64,000 nt of DNA from Epiperipatus broadwayi (GCA_028023455.1 JAQFVV010006208.1:10870984-10934983), one strand, 5' to 3'; positions 11,332 through 23,079 are shown, numbered from the stretch's first letter. Notes: generated by a model from the letters alone, not told the origin. Made by a program: numbers and translations.

Positions 11332-12893
11332 CAGTGGTCTTCAACCTTTTCACAGCTGTGGACCAGCAAAAATAATGATAAGATTTTGCAGACTGGCAGA
11401 AGTTTACAGATAAATTTTCTTAAAGATGTAACCTGCTTATGGTGTTGCTTACCTTCACATGCATTCTCAAGTTGCACAGTCATACTGCTACAGAAAACAG
11501 TACAATAACAATCGTTCTCATTAATGTGCTTTCATTTCTACATTTATTATTTCAATGTTAAAACATGCAAGAATAAAATGTTATTCAACTGAATGTTGAA
11601 AAATATCACAGCTAGTGTAATTACATGATTATGATAAATGTAATATCTGTATTTAATGTTAAATATACAAAATGAAGTTTTATATATATAGAGGTTGTCT
11701 TTTAATAGCAATAAGGGCAAAATAGAAATCACATAATTAAAATCACCGTACAGCCAAAAAAAATCGCCATATTTTAAATCTGAAAAAATAAAATGAAATG
11801 TGTAAAAGTCTGAAGTTTTGATGTTATTGTAATTTTTTTGTGCTGGCATGTTGAAAGGATCAAAAAATGTAATTAATATAAAAAGTTTTTTTTAAAAATG
11901 CCAAAATAAACATCGTGTAATAGAAATGAAGCAAAAAAAATTGCCGTATAGTCGCCGTCTCTTTAAAAAAAGATAATGAAAGTTGAAAAAGTCAAAAGTT
12001 TTGATCTTATTTTAATTTTTTTTTTGGGGGGGGGGGGAGTGGGTTGAGAAATATTTTGTCTTCACTGAGACAAAAGTTAGAGACCAAAGTTATTTTTGGG
12101 TTGTTTTTATTTTTTAAAAAAAGGTAACAGAAATTGGTTTTAAAAATAAAAGTTTTAGTATTTTAGCGGTATATAAATAAAACCAAAAAAAATATCGCCT
12201 TATATGCCAAAAAAAAAAAAGTGGGCATATTTTTATACAAAAAAAAAAAACGAAAATTGAAAAAGTCAAATAGTTTGATCTTATTTTAATTTAGGGGGGG
12301 GGGGGGGTGTTGAGAAATACTTTGTAAAAGTTAGAGACAGAAGTTATTTTTTGTTTTTTTTTAAAAAAGGTAATAAAAATTTATTTCAAAACTAAAAGTT
12401 AAAGCCCAAAAAAAAAATCACTGTATAGCCAAAAAAAAAAAACACTAAAAATGAAATATTAAGAGGGAGTAGAAAAAATTTAAGAGATCAAAAAAAGTCA
12501 CATATTTTATTGTTTTAAGACATAAATAACGCCGACAAATGGTTGTGATTCATTATCAAAAGACAATTGGAGTTTGTATAATAAAAAACTTTTTTTTTTT
12601 AATTTTGAATTTTTTTAGAAAAATAATAAAAAATTTAATTCTATATAACATTAATGATAAATAGAAAACAAATTAATTTATGTATGATTGACTACATTTT
12701 GTTTTTGTTCTGTTTCTTTTTTTTTAATCGGGTAAAAATGCAATGAAAAAATAAATAAAAATTGTTTATATTAATTAAAAGTTTAAAATCTTATTATTTT
12801 GTTCTTACAAACTTTCTTGCCAGTCTAGCACGGACCGACAAAAAACTTCTGCAACTCGGTGCCAGTCCGCAGACTGGTGGTTGAAGACCACTG
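11332..12893. mobile_element. Non-autonomous hAT element, 1562 bp, with 8-bp TSD
   Basis: The ends are 15-bp terminal inverted repeats, CAGTGGTCTTCAACC and its complement. The flanks are an exact 8-bp duplication, GTCTATAA, at 11324-11331 and 12894-12901, which is the hAT hallmark. Outside the ends, further CAG/CTG-rich words (CTGTGGACCAGCA, GACTGGCACCG) form subterminal repeats. The interior has no transposase. It consists of degenerate direct repeats of roughly 200-250 bp (units near 11750, 11934 and 12184), each with a poly-A run, AAAAGTCAAA, TTGATCTTATTTTAATTT and, in two of them, a run of 11-13 G. It sits inside an older local duplication (compare 11105-11170 with 11286-11331 plus 12894-12960). 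Confidence 0.9.
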
Positions 12894-13660
12894 GTCTATA
12901 ATGCTTTACTTGAGTGCCTTCTGATTTTTTTTTATTCAGAGGGTGCTCTAGTAAGTAATCTTATTATATATAGTTATCTGTAATGTGGACAAATTTACAT
13001 AAATTGTATATTTAAAAATTTAAATTTTATTAGCTTTATTAATACCTTGCTGGGTATATTTCTGAAATTTATCAAACAGGCCGGATTGTTCCAACCAATT
13101 AAAAAAAATTATTACAAAGCTGATTTCAGGTAGATACATTTCTCACCTTATAATATTAAAATCTTTTGTTTAATTTACATTAAACCTTTTTAAAAAATTG
13201 TTAAATCAACCAATTAAAAAAACATGACCTTTTCATAAGCTAAGTATATCTGGTAGGTAAATAAATATTTAAACAAAAAAAAAAATCACTTAGTTAATTT
13301 AACTTTTCTAGTTTTTAATGATAAAAATTCTCTAGTAATATCATGTATATCAAGTTGATCTAAACTGACTCTCTTGATATAATGGCAATATGTGAAAGTC
13401 TGTCTTGTAACATTGTGAAGCATAAGTAGTTTTTTTATAATTTTAAATTTAGAAAAAGATTGTTCTTGCCGATGCTGCAGATACCAGTAATAATAGAAGA
13501 ATCCATTGTAGCTTGGATAAACTTTGATTAAGTCATTTAAATAAATACACTAAATTATCTGACATATATTGCTTTTAAAATTAGAAATAAATGATTGACA
13601 GTGTAAAATTTATTTGCGTAAATTGTCTGTGTCAATGTCTGTATGATTCCGGTGTTAATT

Positions 13661-13888
13661 TTTAAACAGGCAAAACTCTCCATACAGTAATGCCACTCTG
13701 TGCCAACCAGAGTAATCAATGGATGCCAGAAGGCTTATGCATAAAATTCCCATCTGGTGCCTACTCATCCAAAATCCCTCAAACTTGTTTCTGACTTGAG
13801 GCCTTTATCAGTGAGGAGCCTTGGATCTGAGAGCACTGCACCTAATAACAGTTATGTGCTAGCATAAGAGATGGTGATCATGTGATGC
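13661..13888 (-). repeat. Ribozyme-bearing repeat family A inside the hAT pseudogene
   Basis: Starts TTTAAACAGGCAAAACTCTC and follows the family A order as far as TCTGAGAGCACTGCACCTA, then jumps to the far end of the family (TAAGAGATGGTGATCATGTGATG). This is an internally deleted copy. Confidence 0.75.
13775..13817 (-). ncRNA. Hammerhead-like motif with compensated helix I
   Basis: Helix I is TCCTCA with TGAGGG, six pairs, where the other family A copies have TGGGGA. Helix III is AC-AA-GT and the cleavage base is T. The core has one change (CTGATAA for CTGATGA), so this copy is probably inactive although its helices are kept. Confidence 0.5.
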
Positions 13889-14262
13889 TTAGTGTGTTAA
13901 TTTTTGTTGTAACTTTTTATGACAAGATAATACATGTTCTTTATTTTGTGAGAAACTCAATAAATACAAAAACTGAAATAAAATCATATGTTTTTTAATA
14001 AAGTAAATATTTTCTGCAAAGATTCTCATGTTTGGTCTATTATGTAGAGAAGAAAATTTATTTGAAATGAAATTTCAGGATCTACTTAATTTTCATTTTC
14101 ATGTTCATAATCAAATTGTATTGTCTTTTTACATCACTTTAGTTGTCTACAAAATACAGATCACCATCAGATTTTGCTGCAATTAATTTTGAACTTTCTA
14201 CAATATCTTTGAATGTTTCATCAGACTTATAATCATTTAAAAATTGAGTTTAGATCATTCAA

Positions 14263-14733
14263 TGTTTGATCGCTATTCAGACAGCCATCATAACATCTGA
14301 TTGGCTGTCAGATAAGTATTATAATTATAATAAGCACGAGAAGTTTGCAGCCTTTCAATTTAATTTCATACTGTCTGCAATTTATAAAATAAATATTATT
14401 TACATACGTTACTGCAATTTATAACACCTAAAAACCATTGCATAGTAAATCGTAGGATTTCACACTGTGTGTTTGTAATTTAGACTCAGTGAATTAAATG
14501 TGAAGATATTTAAAGCTTCATGCTTTCAAACCTAAATGCTTCAGACTGGCGAAGATATATAGAAAGACAAGTAGAGAAGAGGGCGGACTGCCCTTTTCTT
14601 GTAAAATTATTTGTCATGTGTTTACGGTTTGATCGCTATTCAGATAGCCATCATAACATCTGATTGGTAATAAGCGCGAGAGATTTGCAGCCTTTCAATT
14701 TAATTTCAATGTTTTAACACAAGTAGAAAATTC
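14263..14733. repeat. Dispersed repeat with 363-bp period
   Basis: GTTTGATCGCTATTCAGA with CCATCATAACATCTGATTGG occurs at 14264 and again at 14627, a spacing of 363 bp, so about 1.3 units are present in tandem. The unit contains CATAGTAAATCGTAGGATTTC and AAAGCTTCATGCTTTCAAAC, which align with the family at 25.15-26.0 kb, whose period is 362 bp. The unit is non-coding. Confidence 0.7.
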
Positions 14734-15035
14734 ATAGATGAAGACTGCAGCATTTTGCAAACACAATTCACTTTATTTATAATATCATACCAAACTCTAC
14801 ATGACAAATACATGTAAATGTTGCAATTTTTCCACCTAGATATTCTGCTTGATGTTGGACTGTTCTTCCAATTTTGAAGAGTCATTACAAAATTTAAATA
14901 AAGAACCCTGTACTTCAGGTAAATATTTTCAAAGAAGTTTTATGGCTTCAATTCTGCTTGACCATCATGCTTCAAATAATGGCTTTAAGATTAAATCAGT
15001 TATATGAATGGTTAAAATATTCCATTTGTAAACAG

Positions 15036-15196
15036 AAGAAGCAGAAGAGGAAAAGAGGATGCATGCAGGGATAATGTGGAGAACAGAGTCTAGAGATCGA
15101 AGAAAAGAGTCTAGAAATCAGAGAAGATGGATTGAACTTGGAGAGACCTTCATCCTGCAGTGAATTGAAAGTGGCCAACAGTGATGATGATGATAT
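15036..15196 (+). mobile_element. RTE-type LINE 3' end with (TGA)n tail
   Basis: The plus strand encodes a decayed C-terminus (words CMQG/IMWRTESRD, NQRRWIELGETFILQ) nearly the same as that at 17960-18210. The sequence ends in GTGATGATGATGAT at 15180-15193. RTE-clade LINEs typically end in short TGA-type microsatellites, and the RxWxxLGExFxLQ ending is the usual C-terminus of this clade. The 5'-truncated insertion lies within the ZMYM-type hAT pseudogene. Confidence 0.75.
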
Positions 15197-15578
15197 TTAA
15201 AAGAAAACAAGTTTCATGATTGACATTCACAGGATCATTAAATATCAGATTTAGACAATAAATTTCAAATTATTTTTTGGCAATCTATATTTTTGCCATA
15301 CATATTAGAACCATTATCATAACCGTGACCTCTTGAATTATTTATGTCAAAATTTAATTTTTTCAGTGAGTCAATAAAAAATATTATCAATCCAGTTTTT
15401 GTAGCATTTAAAATTGGATAGAATGCTTAAAAATGTTATATTCTAAATTGAAATTACCAAATCTTTATTATCATACTTATTTGTTCAGTGTGGGATGCGT
15501 TCCGGAATACAATCTAAATATAGAATTTTTTTTATAGTACAGGTTTTTTTATACCTGCACTCCTATATGTAATATAAA

Positions 15579-15817
15579 GGGGATTTGAACTCAGACTTTC
15601 ACATGACCCTCAACTATCCACGCTATCTCATCCTGCTGACACACTTGATCACACACATGTTGGAGATGATAATCTGAACCAACTGACGAGTGCTGGTTTA
15701 GCATAAAATATGTATATTGGTGATATTTATCTTTTCAACATGTGTGTGATCAAGTGTATCAGCAGTATGAGATAGCGTAAATAGTTGAGGGTCATATGAA
15801 AGTCTCAGTTCAAATAC
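15579..15817. repeat. Palindromic repeat with tRNA-like ends (family F)
   Basis: The left arm GGGGATTTGAACTCAGACTTTC continues through CTCAACTATCCACGC and CACATGTTG. The right arm inverts it, ending GAAAGTCTCAGTTCAAATAC. Each arm ends in a box-B-like GTTCAAATcc word preceded by a degenerate box-A-like stretch. Related copies lie at about 16060-16430 and 45470-45902. Confidence 0.6.
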
Positions 15818-16059
15818 AATCTAAAATAACTGAAAAATATATGTTTTGTTGATACAGGTTAATAATATTATTTTTAAATATTTGATAACAATAAAAAGAG
15901 TATTTCATTTTGAATTTTATTTTCTAAGTGGGTGGCATATTTTTAAAATCAGGATCATTAGCTACATGTCATGTGTATTCCGATATAAAAGGACCAGTTT
16001 TTTTAAACAAGGTCTGCCCATCCCTCACATATGTATGTAAAATGGATTATTCTCCATTA

Positions 16060-16430
16060 CATGAGAGGTCAGAATGACTAACGTCAACATGGGTAGGATG
16101 ACAACCTTGGCACTTACGTGGGCTTTGAATGTTCCATCATCAGATTTTCAATGAAGTGTATGGCTGAAGAGTTGTGGGTTGGAGTTGTTTGAAGCCTGTC
16201 CATTAAAGTATGAAGATTGGCTATATTAAGAGCACTGATTGTATATATGTGTGGTGATAGTAATCTGGACCAACTGGTGATTACTGGTTTAGCATAAAAT
16301 ACATATATTGGTGATTATTTCTTTTTTTCAACATGTGTATGATCAGGTGGGTCAGCAATATGAGATGGCATGGAGAGTTGAGGATCGTGTGAAAGTCTGA
16401 GTTCGAATTCCGTATATATTACATTATATG
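16060..16430 (+). repeat. Family F repeat
   Basis: Shares AACGTCAACATGGG, TTCCATCATCAGATTTTCAAT, GGCTGAAGAGTTG, CCTGTCCATTAAAGT and CTGGACCAACTG with the copy at 45.5-45.9 kb. It ends AAAGTCTGAGTTCGAATTCC, where GTTCGAATTCC resembles a tRNA box B. The left inverted end is decayed. Confidence 0.6.
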
Positions 16431-16800
16431 TGCAGGTGTGTGTGTTGTATAGTGTATTAAATTATTTCGATTGCAAAGTTTATTACTTTTACCATAAAAA
16501 GAGCTACATTTTATTTGCCAAAAAACTGTACTACAAATAGTATTCTTTTTATAACATTTCCTTTAATTATCAAAAACTGTTTATTGAAAATGATCAATAC
16601 AAATTTTATTTTTTAAGAATGTAATTAATTCTGTTCTTTTTTGTAATTGTTCAAATGATTGAAATATTTCTCATGATAATTCAAATATATTGCAAGATGC
16701 CAGTAATTACGTCTATTACTTGGGCTGAAACTTAGGATCTTTTCTTTTTTGTCTGGAAATATTATTCCTACCAATAAAATCTTTAATATAAGTATTAATT

Positions 16801-16907
16801 GTCAAGCATTGGTGGTCGAGAGGTCCGCGACAGCTGCTTTACAAGCAGTTGTCCCGGGTTAGCGGGTTCGCTTCCCGGCTGATGCTATGACACATGAGAG
16901 AGAAAAA
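16801..16907 (+). mobile_element. tRNA-Gly-derived SINE, with 11-bp TSD
   Basis: The tRNA-like body GCATTGGTGG..., with a CTGCTTTACAAGCAG anticodon arm and box B GGTTCGCTTCC, is followed by TATGACACATGA and an A-rich tail. The exact duplication AAGTATTAATT at 16790-16800 and 16908-16918 marks retroposition. GTCA before the tRNA body and TGAC after it pair, extending the acceptor stem. The anticodon loop (TAC) differs from tRNA-Gly, so this is not a working tRNA gene. Confidence 0.9.
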
Positions 16908-17552
16908 AAGTATTAATTCACATAAATGATTGAAGATGTCCAATTTAAATGCTTTTTTGTGGAATTTCATTAATAAACCCATAAATGATTTACTATTTCT
17001 CCTCCTTACAAAGTTTCGTAATATTTTATTCTGCTTCAAATATTTACTTTTAAATACTTAGATGAACGTATTATAAAATATAATAAAATGTTGAAAGAAT
17101 AATAATTGCTAATTTTATATTTATCTTATATTTTAACCGAGACATAATAATGTCAAAAGAATAATTTATACTTGCTAGGATTATTATTATGAGAGTAAAC
17201 CTTGCGCGTTCTCGCGAGAGAATAGCGGTAAAAGAAAATTGAAAACTCTAGTCAAAATAACCTAATGAATATGAGAATAAAGAAACTTTCGTTGAAATAA
17301 TTTTCAAAGTATGTTATATTGAGCTTCTAATCTTGTTAAATATCTTCAAATGGAATAAATTTTGTATAAATCTTTACTACATGTTTTAAAAATATTATAA
17401 TGAGCATCTATCCCAAATTGAATCCAAGAATAATGGGAAATCAACTCAGTGGATAACGTAGTGCTTAAAGCAAAAAAAAATTAAATTAAGTATATGAAAA
17501 TTCCTTAGGTAATAAATGATATAATAAATATATGAATTACTATTCTAAACAA

Positions 17553-17640
17553 AGGCAAAACTCTCCATACAGTAGTGTCACCTTGTGCTAACAAAAGTAA
17601 TCAATGGATGGTGATCACGTGATGTTTAGTAATTACTATT
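17553..17640 (-). repeat. Family A fragment
   Basis: GGCAAAACTCTCCATACAG through GTAATCAATGGATGGTGATC, then directly the far-end word CACGTGATGTTTAG. The middle, including the ribozyme, is deleted. Confidence 0.65.
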
Positions 17641-17931
17641 CTATTAGGTTAGTAAAAGCGAAAGAATCTGGATCATACAAGAAGCTACTATTTTAAAGGT
17701 ATATTTTAACTATGATTTTGTACCAATAAATATTTATATTTTGGATAACTTCGATAGCATTCTGCCATGATCTTGCATTTCGTTTTTTATTTATTTAAAA
17801 TAATATGTGTTTTCTCTTTAGATAATCTACACTTTGTGGGAAAACAATTGCCAGGATCGTAGTGCACCGAAAAGAGACTACACGTAAAAATTTTCTATAT
17901 CGCATTTATTGTTGCACATTATATTTATCTA

Positions 17932-18215
17932 TTGGGAAAAAATATTTATCATTTACACAGACATTCATTCTGCCTTATCAAGCAACTAAGAAGAAAGACC
18001 ATGGTGTTTTTTGATCTTAAACTCAGAGATAAAAAGCCAATAAACTGGATTCCAAGAGATTGTAAAAGACCCAGAAAGAGACCACATGTGAGATGGATGG
18101 ATGAAATAAGAAAGTGTGCAGGGGTGATGTGGAGAAGAGAAGCTAAAAATCAGAAACGATGGATTGAACTTGGAGAGATCTTTATCCTGCAGTGGATTGA
18201 TAATGGTTGATTATG
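17932..18215 (+). pseudogene. RTE-type LINE reverse transcriptase C-terminus
   Basis: An open 92-codon frame holds the RTE-clade C-terminal signature: the words RDCKRPRKRPHVRWMDEIRK, CAGVMWRREAKNQKRWIE and LGEIFILQW. In intact elements this is the end of an endonuclease/reverse transcriptase that copies its RNA at a nicked target. Here only the last ~75 residues remain, a 5' truncation typical of LINEs. The frame ends at TGA 18208-18210, and a short TGATTATGATTAT tail follows. Homologous pieces occur at 15036-15196 and 51288-51412. Confidence 0.8.
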
Positions 18216-18239
18216 ATTATTATATTTATGTTAGTATCT

Positions 18240-19359
18240 TTTAGTTAAGCGGTAAAAAAAATTTGACCCAATATTAAATCCAGTTTAAAGTTTGAAATTA
18301 ATTTTATTCCTTATAATATTGCTCGAGCCTGTATTTATTTATTTTTTATTATTATAAATGCTAGGGGAGTATAATATATGAAAAGATTTATAAAATATTA
18401 TTATGCTAATAATTTTAGATCAATATTTTCACGTTTATTTAATTTTCATATATTTGATATTTTACTGCTAGGCCTTAAAGTATGAATGAGTTATTTAAAA
18501 TGTGTGTTTTAAAATAAATGATGTCTATTTCTTAGTCTAAAGAATTATCTTTTAAGTAAAATTTATTATTAACCTTATTAGACTAATCGGTTCATGCATC
18601 AATAATATGATACCCTTTTATACTATGTCAGAGTGCAAATGACCTCTGTTTGTTGAGATGAGGGTAGTTTTAACTACCTCAAAAGGGTTGAGATGAAGCA
18701 TAGCTCTCTCACGTTTAAATAATTTTTATCTGAATATATTTTTAGGAGATCGAGGACTTGATCCCAGCTCCGTTCTTGTTTTGTGCTTCATAAGAGAAAT
18801 ATCTTTATGGTTGTAGTGCATGGTGTTTTTAGTAGGCCTTTTATATATGTGCAGAGACAAGTTCCTCACATAATTTATAGCCTCATGAAGAAGGCAACTC
18901 TTAGATCTATGCTAGCACCAAGAAGTCATTAGCAACTTATTCTCTCTTATGGAAACATCATTCTTAGAAATCATCATTCTTATCATTACCCAGGAGTGTA
19001 TGATAATTTAGTGTTTATTGCTTGTTAGGGCATTCCATACTATTGAAAAGTAGTTACTTGTTTAGGGATTAATTATAATATCATATTCATAAATTGATGT
19101 ATTGAGTAGCTCAGCTTTGCTCCAACTTGTATGAGAACCGATATCTATTCTAAATTTATATTTAAGAAGTTGAATTCAGGCAAGCAATGCGCATCATACC
19201 AGGTTCATGCAGAAGTCATGGCTGAACTGGTAAGAAAGGGTTAATAATCTCATGTTGGACTATAGCATTAGATACAAGTATGTGTGCGTAGATATAGTTC
19301 TTAAAATATACCACACAATTATTAAATATAATTTAAATACTAAGTTATGAGATATAAAC
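18240..19359. other. No gene recognised
   Basis: AT-rich sequence without long frames or inverted repeats. Nothing here was matched to a family. Confidence 0.4.
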
Positions 19360-19960
19360 ATCACATGACCACCTTCTCTTATGCTTGTGTATAACTGTTG
19401 TTAAAACAGGCAAAACTCACTATGTATATTGCCACACACTCTAGCTTGCTCTGTGTGGCAATATATATAGTGAGTTTTGCCTGTTTTAACAACAGTTATA
19501 CCCAAGCACAAAAGGTGATCATGTGATGTTTTATTGGCTTAAAACTAATCCTGCCTAATAGGATATTGGTGGCTATGATTATTAAAGAACCAAAGACACC
19601 AAAATGTATGGATATTGAACTGGATTCAGACCCATATGACTATATAAGCTAATGGGCTTGGATTGAAAACATTAAGATGTTTTCAGTTTTAGACTCATAG
19701 TTTTGTAGTTAAATGGAGATAAAAGATGGGTGCTGGAGGGTTGCATTAGATCCTAAGATCTAGATGCAGTGCTCTCAGATCCAAGGCTCCTCACTGATGA
19801 AGGCCATAAGCCAGAAACTAGTCTGGGGATATTGGATGAGTAGGCACTAGATGGGGATTTTATGCCCAAGCCTTCTGGCATCCATTGATTACTCTAGCTT
19901 GCTGTGTGTGGCAATATATATAGTGAGTTTTGCCTGTTTTAACAAAAGTTATGAGATACT
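19360..19960 (+). repeat. Family A: inverted end plus 1.1 tandem units (period ~455 bp)
   Basis: A palindrome at 19361-19548 (arms of about 75 bp, from ACATCACATGACC inward to GCCACACA) opens the block. It is followed by a nearly complete unit. The word CAATATATATAGTGAGTTTTG occurs at about 19449 and again at about 19913, giving the tandem period. The unit carries the best-formed hammerhead ribozyme of the window on the plus strand (19788-19829). Confidence 0.85.
19788..19829 (+). ncRNA. Minimal type I hammerhead ribozyme
   Basis: Helix I is TCCTCA (19788-19793) with TGGGGA (19824-19829), six pairs including one G-U. The core is CTGATGA (19794-19800). Helix II is a GGC/GCC hairpin at 19802-19812, with A-A next to the core. 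The second core block is GAAA (19814-19817). Helix III is AC-TA-GT, two pairs closed by a two-base loop. The predicted cleavage site is after C 19823, in the canonical GTC triplet. Such very short helix III ribozymes are known from Penelope-like elements and often act as dimers. The tandem layout here would supply dimers. Confidence 0.75.
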
Positions 19961-21870
19961 TGTTCGCACAATGTTTGCGTATAAATTAAAATAGTAAAAG
20001 TTAGATTAATTTTTATTACATTTAAGATATGAGTTTAGTAATTAATGTAATTGTATTATCTTGAAAGTATAAACCCTTTAATAAAATAAGTAGATATTAC
20101 ATCAAAAGTTTTATGGGCTTTAAGCTAGTTAACGTTGTTAACAATCGTTATATTTTATATAATATTGCTGTGCACCGCTTCAGATATCACTGAATAAATG
20201 TTAAATAATGTATTACGTGTCAAAATAATTATAAATCATTTATAATCTCTAGAACATTGTTTAGTCCCAAAGACATTTATATTAAATGTCACTACTGGGA
20301 CAAGCTAGGTATTAGAGCAAATAAGTTTTATACGAATCTGTAATCGTAGCCAGTATAGATCCCCTTTTGTAAATGGTTTTGTCATTTTGCACTTTCCTTG
20401 ATTTGGGATTGCTACAATGTTGACTTGGATTGTAGTATCTTTCTTTTTATATATTTGTTTATTTGTTGTTTTAAAATTTAAACTTCTGTGTGGTGTCTTA
20501 ATGTTTTGGGTGTCCAGAGCTTCACAATACCAGAGTTTCACAATACTAGAATCTCACAATATTAATAAATGTATAATATTCACAAATTCCTCATAGTCAT
20601 TAATTTTCATTATCCATTAATACTAGAGGGATAACATAAAAGAATTAATAGAAATTGCTCATATTTCTAGTGCCGATTGGCCATGAAATCACTTCATTAG
20701 TTTTTACTGCTAAAGTAATCATTTTTCACTTGTTACGATTTGAAAATTTAAATTAATAACATATATGTTAAAGATTTAATAATTACTTGGCAAACAGATA
20801 AGAGAATGGTATAATTGTAAATTTAATATTTAATTATTTAATTCATTTCCCTTTAACTAATATTACGAGTGAATATAAAATCCCTTCTCCCGTCTTGATA
20901 CTGGGATACATTCCCAGTTGATAAAACTATATTCATAATTTATTAGAATAAGTATTTTGTTTAATAAACTAATGAGCATATAATATTTAGTATTATTATA
21001 ATACCTATTGTTAGCTGTAGTTAAAGTAGACATTAGCTCTAAAAGTGTGTATGTCTATTCAATTTGATAGTGTCCAAGGGTCGGCAATGAATTGAAAAGT
21101 GATTGATTGTTGCACTTCACCACAGGTCAAGACCCTGAGAACGAGAGTATTTATAATTCTAAAATTTTAAAGAACATGATTATTATTGTTAGAATGTTAG
21201 ATAATACAGAGTGATTGAGTTATTACATTCCACTTCTGTGTGTGTGGTATAGCATTGAAGAGTCATAATTTGGGAGGTGTGATAGAGGACATAAACCCAA
21301 ACATTTAAGATTAAATAATTGTATTTGTGGAGGGTGATCTATGCTGAGAATGAAGAGATAATTAATTTATTTGAAAAGGAAAGGGAAAGTGAAAATTCAT
21401 ACTTTGTGTTAGTTAAGTAATAAGATTTTAATAATTTTTTATTAGTATAATTTATGAGTTCTCTGCATGGATTACTGATCCATTTTTATTCCTTTACACA
21501 TGAGAATAAAGAAATAACATATTATAGTTGCCACTGGGAATCATATAGCTGTGTGGATTTGTGGAGGAAGTTGCTCGTATTTTAAATAATTTATCATATA
21601 TTTATGTGTATAATAATTATGAAGTTCAAAACTAAGAACTTAGCATATTATTTATAAATTAAAGTCTTACTAAGATTATATTTTTCTTTTGGAAATTTTT
21701 TAATAACTTGCTTCCTCCACAGACTCCCCATTTATTAAGTGACAATGATCTCAGGTGGATACTATAGTTAATTGGTACAGTTGCAATTTGGAGCCGGATA
21801 AAACACCTTACATTATTTATTATCTAATTGTCTCCGTCCATCTCTACGCGAGTTGAGATTACAGTATGAA
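19961..21870. other. No gene recognised
   Basis: AT-rich sequence. A small inverted pair, TTTGTGGAGGAAGTTGC at 21573 and GCTTCCTCCACAGA at 21712, is the only structure seen. Confidence 0.35.
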
Positions 21871-21871
21871 T

Positions 21872-22795
21872 GGTAAAACTGACTTTTAACGGCCACAACT
21901 TTTCGCCCTCTATTTTTTAAAAAATGAACTATATTATGTTTTCATCCTATTTGCAAGAATTTGCATTTTTAAAATATTGAACTATATTTTATTCGTACTA
22001 GGTAATTGTAATGTATATCTAACTATAAATGTATTTTTTACATGAAGGTTAATAAAAAAAATTTAAAAAAACTTAACATATTTATGTGCAATTTTGAGCT
22101 AGGTTATAAACTATTAAATATTAACGTTCACATGTGGCAAAACTTAAAATAATTTGCCAATGCATTTTATTGTTTGTGAGACTTATGTTAATGAATGAGT
22201 GGTCATAGACTGGTGTCATTTTGGCGGGGAAAAATGTACTACATATTTCGAAAGAAATCCAGCACTTGTCAGCAGATTTGATGACAATGTCAAATCACAG
22301 ATAGTGGAGATTGAAGAGTCATATTTCTTTCACCGAAAACATCATAGCTGGGGCAATGAGAGAAGGTCATTGGGTGTTCGGTGGGATAGAGAGAGAGAGT
22401 CAAGAATGTTTTTTTAACAGAAATTGAAGATAAATCAGCTGCCACTCTGGAACTACTCTACAGCAACACATTTTATCTGCTACGCATATAATCACTGATG
22501 ACTGGCATGCATATAGCACAATATAAAGGTCTAGATAATGTATATATCTTCACTCTGTCATTGTCCACCAAGACAACTTTGTTGACCCGGACAACTTAAC
22601 TTATTCACACTGATAAGTTGGTAAATATGCTCAAAAATATGCATAAAAATGTAAGTTTTTTAATTTTTTTTATTAACCTTCATATAAAAATACATTTATA
22701 GATATACTTTACAATTATATAGTACGAATAAGATATCGTTCAATTTTTTAAAAATAGAGGGTGATATGTTGTGGCCACTAAAAGTCAGTTTTACC
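21872..22795 (+). mobile_element. Merlin-type (IS1595-like) DNA transposon with ~200-bp inverted repeats
   Basis: Inverted ends of about 200 bp (21872-22075 and 22598-22795) both start GGTAAAACTGACTTTTA and share CCACAAC and CCCTCTATTTTT. The interior carries a damaged transposase (22140-22625). A clear 8-9-bp target duplication was not found next to these ends, so the exact termini may lie a few bases away. Confidence 0.75.
22199..22625 (+). pseudogene. Merlin-superfamily transposase, frameshifted
   Basis: The first frame (22199-22417) contains IDWCHFGGEKC, then QIVEIEESYFFHRKHH, aligning with the VEIDESxFxxRKYxRG catalytic block of Merlin/ISXO2-type transposases. After a frame change the plus strand gives HIITDDWHAYS (about 22485-22518) and pieces reading DNFVDPDNL and IHTDKL (about 22570-22620), matching the SDxWxAY and NHxxxFVDPxTGxHTxxIE blocks. 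The first catalytic Asp (IDES) is Glu here (IEES). The N-terminal zinc-binding part is missing or unrecognisable. Non-functional. Confidence 0.75.
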
Positions 22796-23079
22796 TAAAA
22801 TTCTATAGTCTAATGTTTAAGTTATATATGTATGCATATGGATATTTTAACGTAAAAGGATAACGTATTTACTAAGTGAGATTAATAAGATTGTAAGGTG
22901 CCATTATAACTTCCCTCTCATACAGCATTAAAATTTTCTAATACATTCTAGCATTATATATATATATATATATTATATTAGCCTGGGTGCTCTCACCATT
23001 GAAATGATTATCCTTAGGTTTTTTTTAGTGTTGTCTCATTTTATAATCTGCATGTGATAGTTATCTAAACTTTTTGGTT

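Larger units (their letters stand above)
13285..15480 (-). pseudogene. ZMYM/TTF-type hAT transposase pseudogene, split by three insertions
   Basis: Read on the minus strand, pieces occur in the N-to-C order of the TTF-type hAT transposases related to ZMYM1. The block SRGHGYDNGSNMYGKN at about 15295-15340 matches the conserved RGQGYDGAxNMxGK motif, whose Asp is catalytic. Intermediate pieces lie at 14735-15035 and 13890-14262. The C-terminal dimerisation block at about 13330-13520 has words like EQSFSKFKIIKKLL, matching the ERSFSKLKLIKTYLRS consensus. Stops and frame changes are frequent. Three unrelated insertions interrupt it: a family A ribozyme repeat (about 13661-13888), a 363-bp-period repeat (about 14263-14733) and an RTE 3' end (about 15036-15195). 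It is older than all of these. Its own terminal repeats were not identified. Confidence 0.75.
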
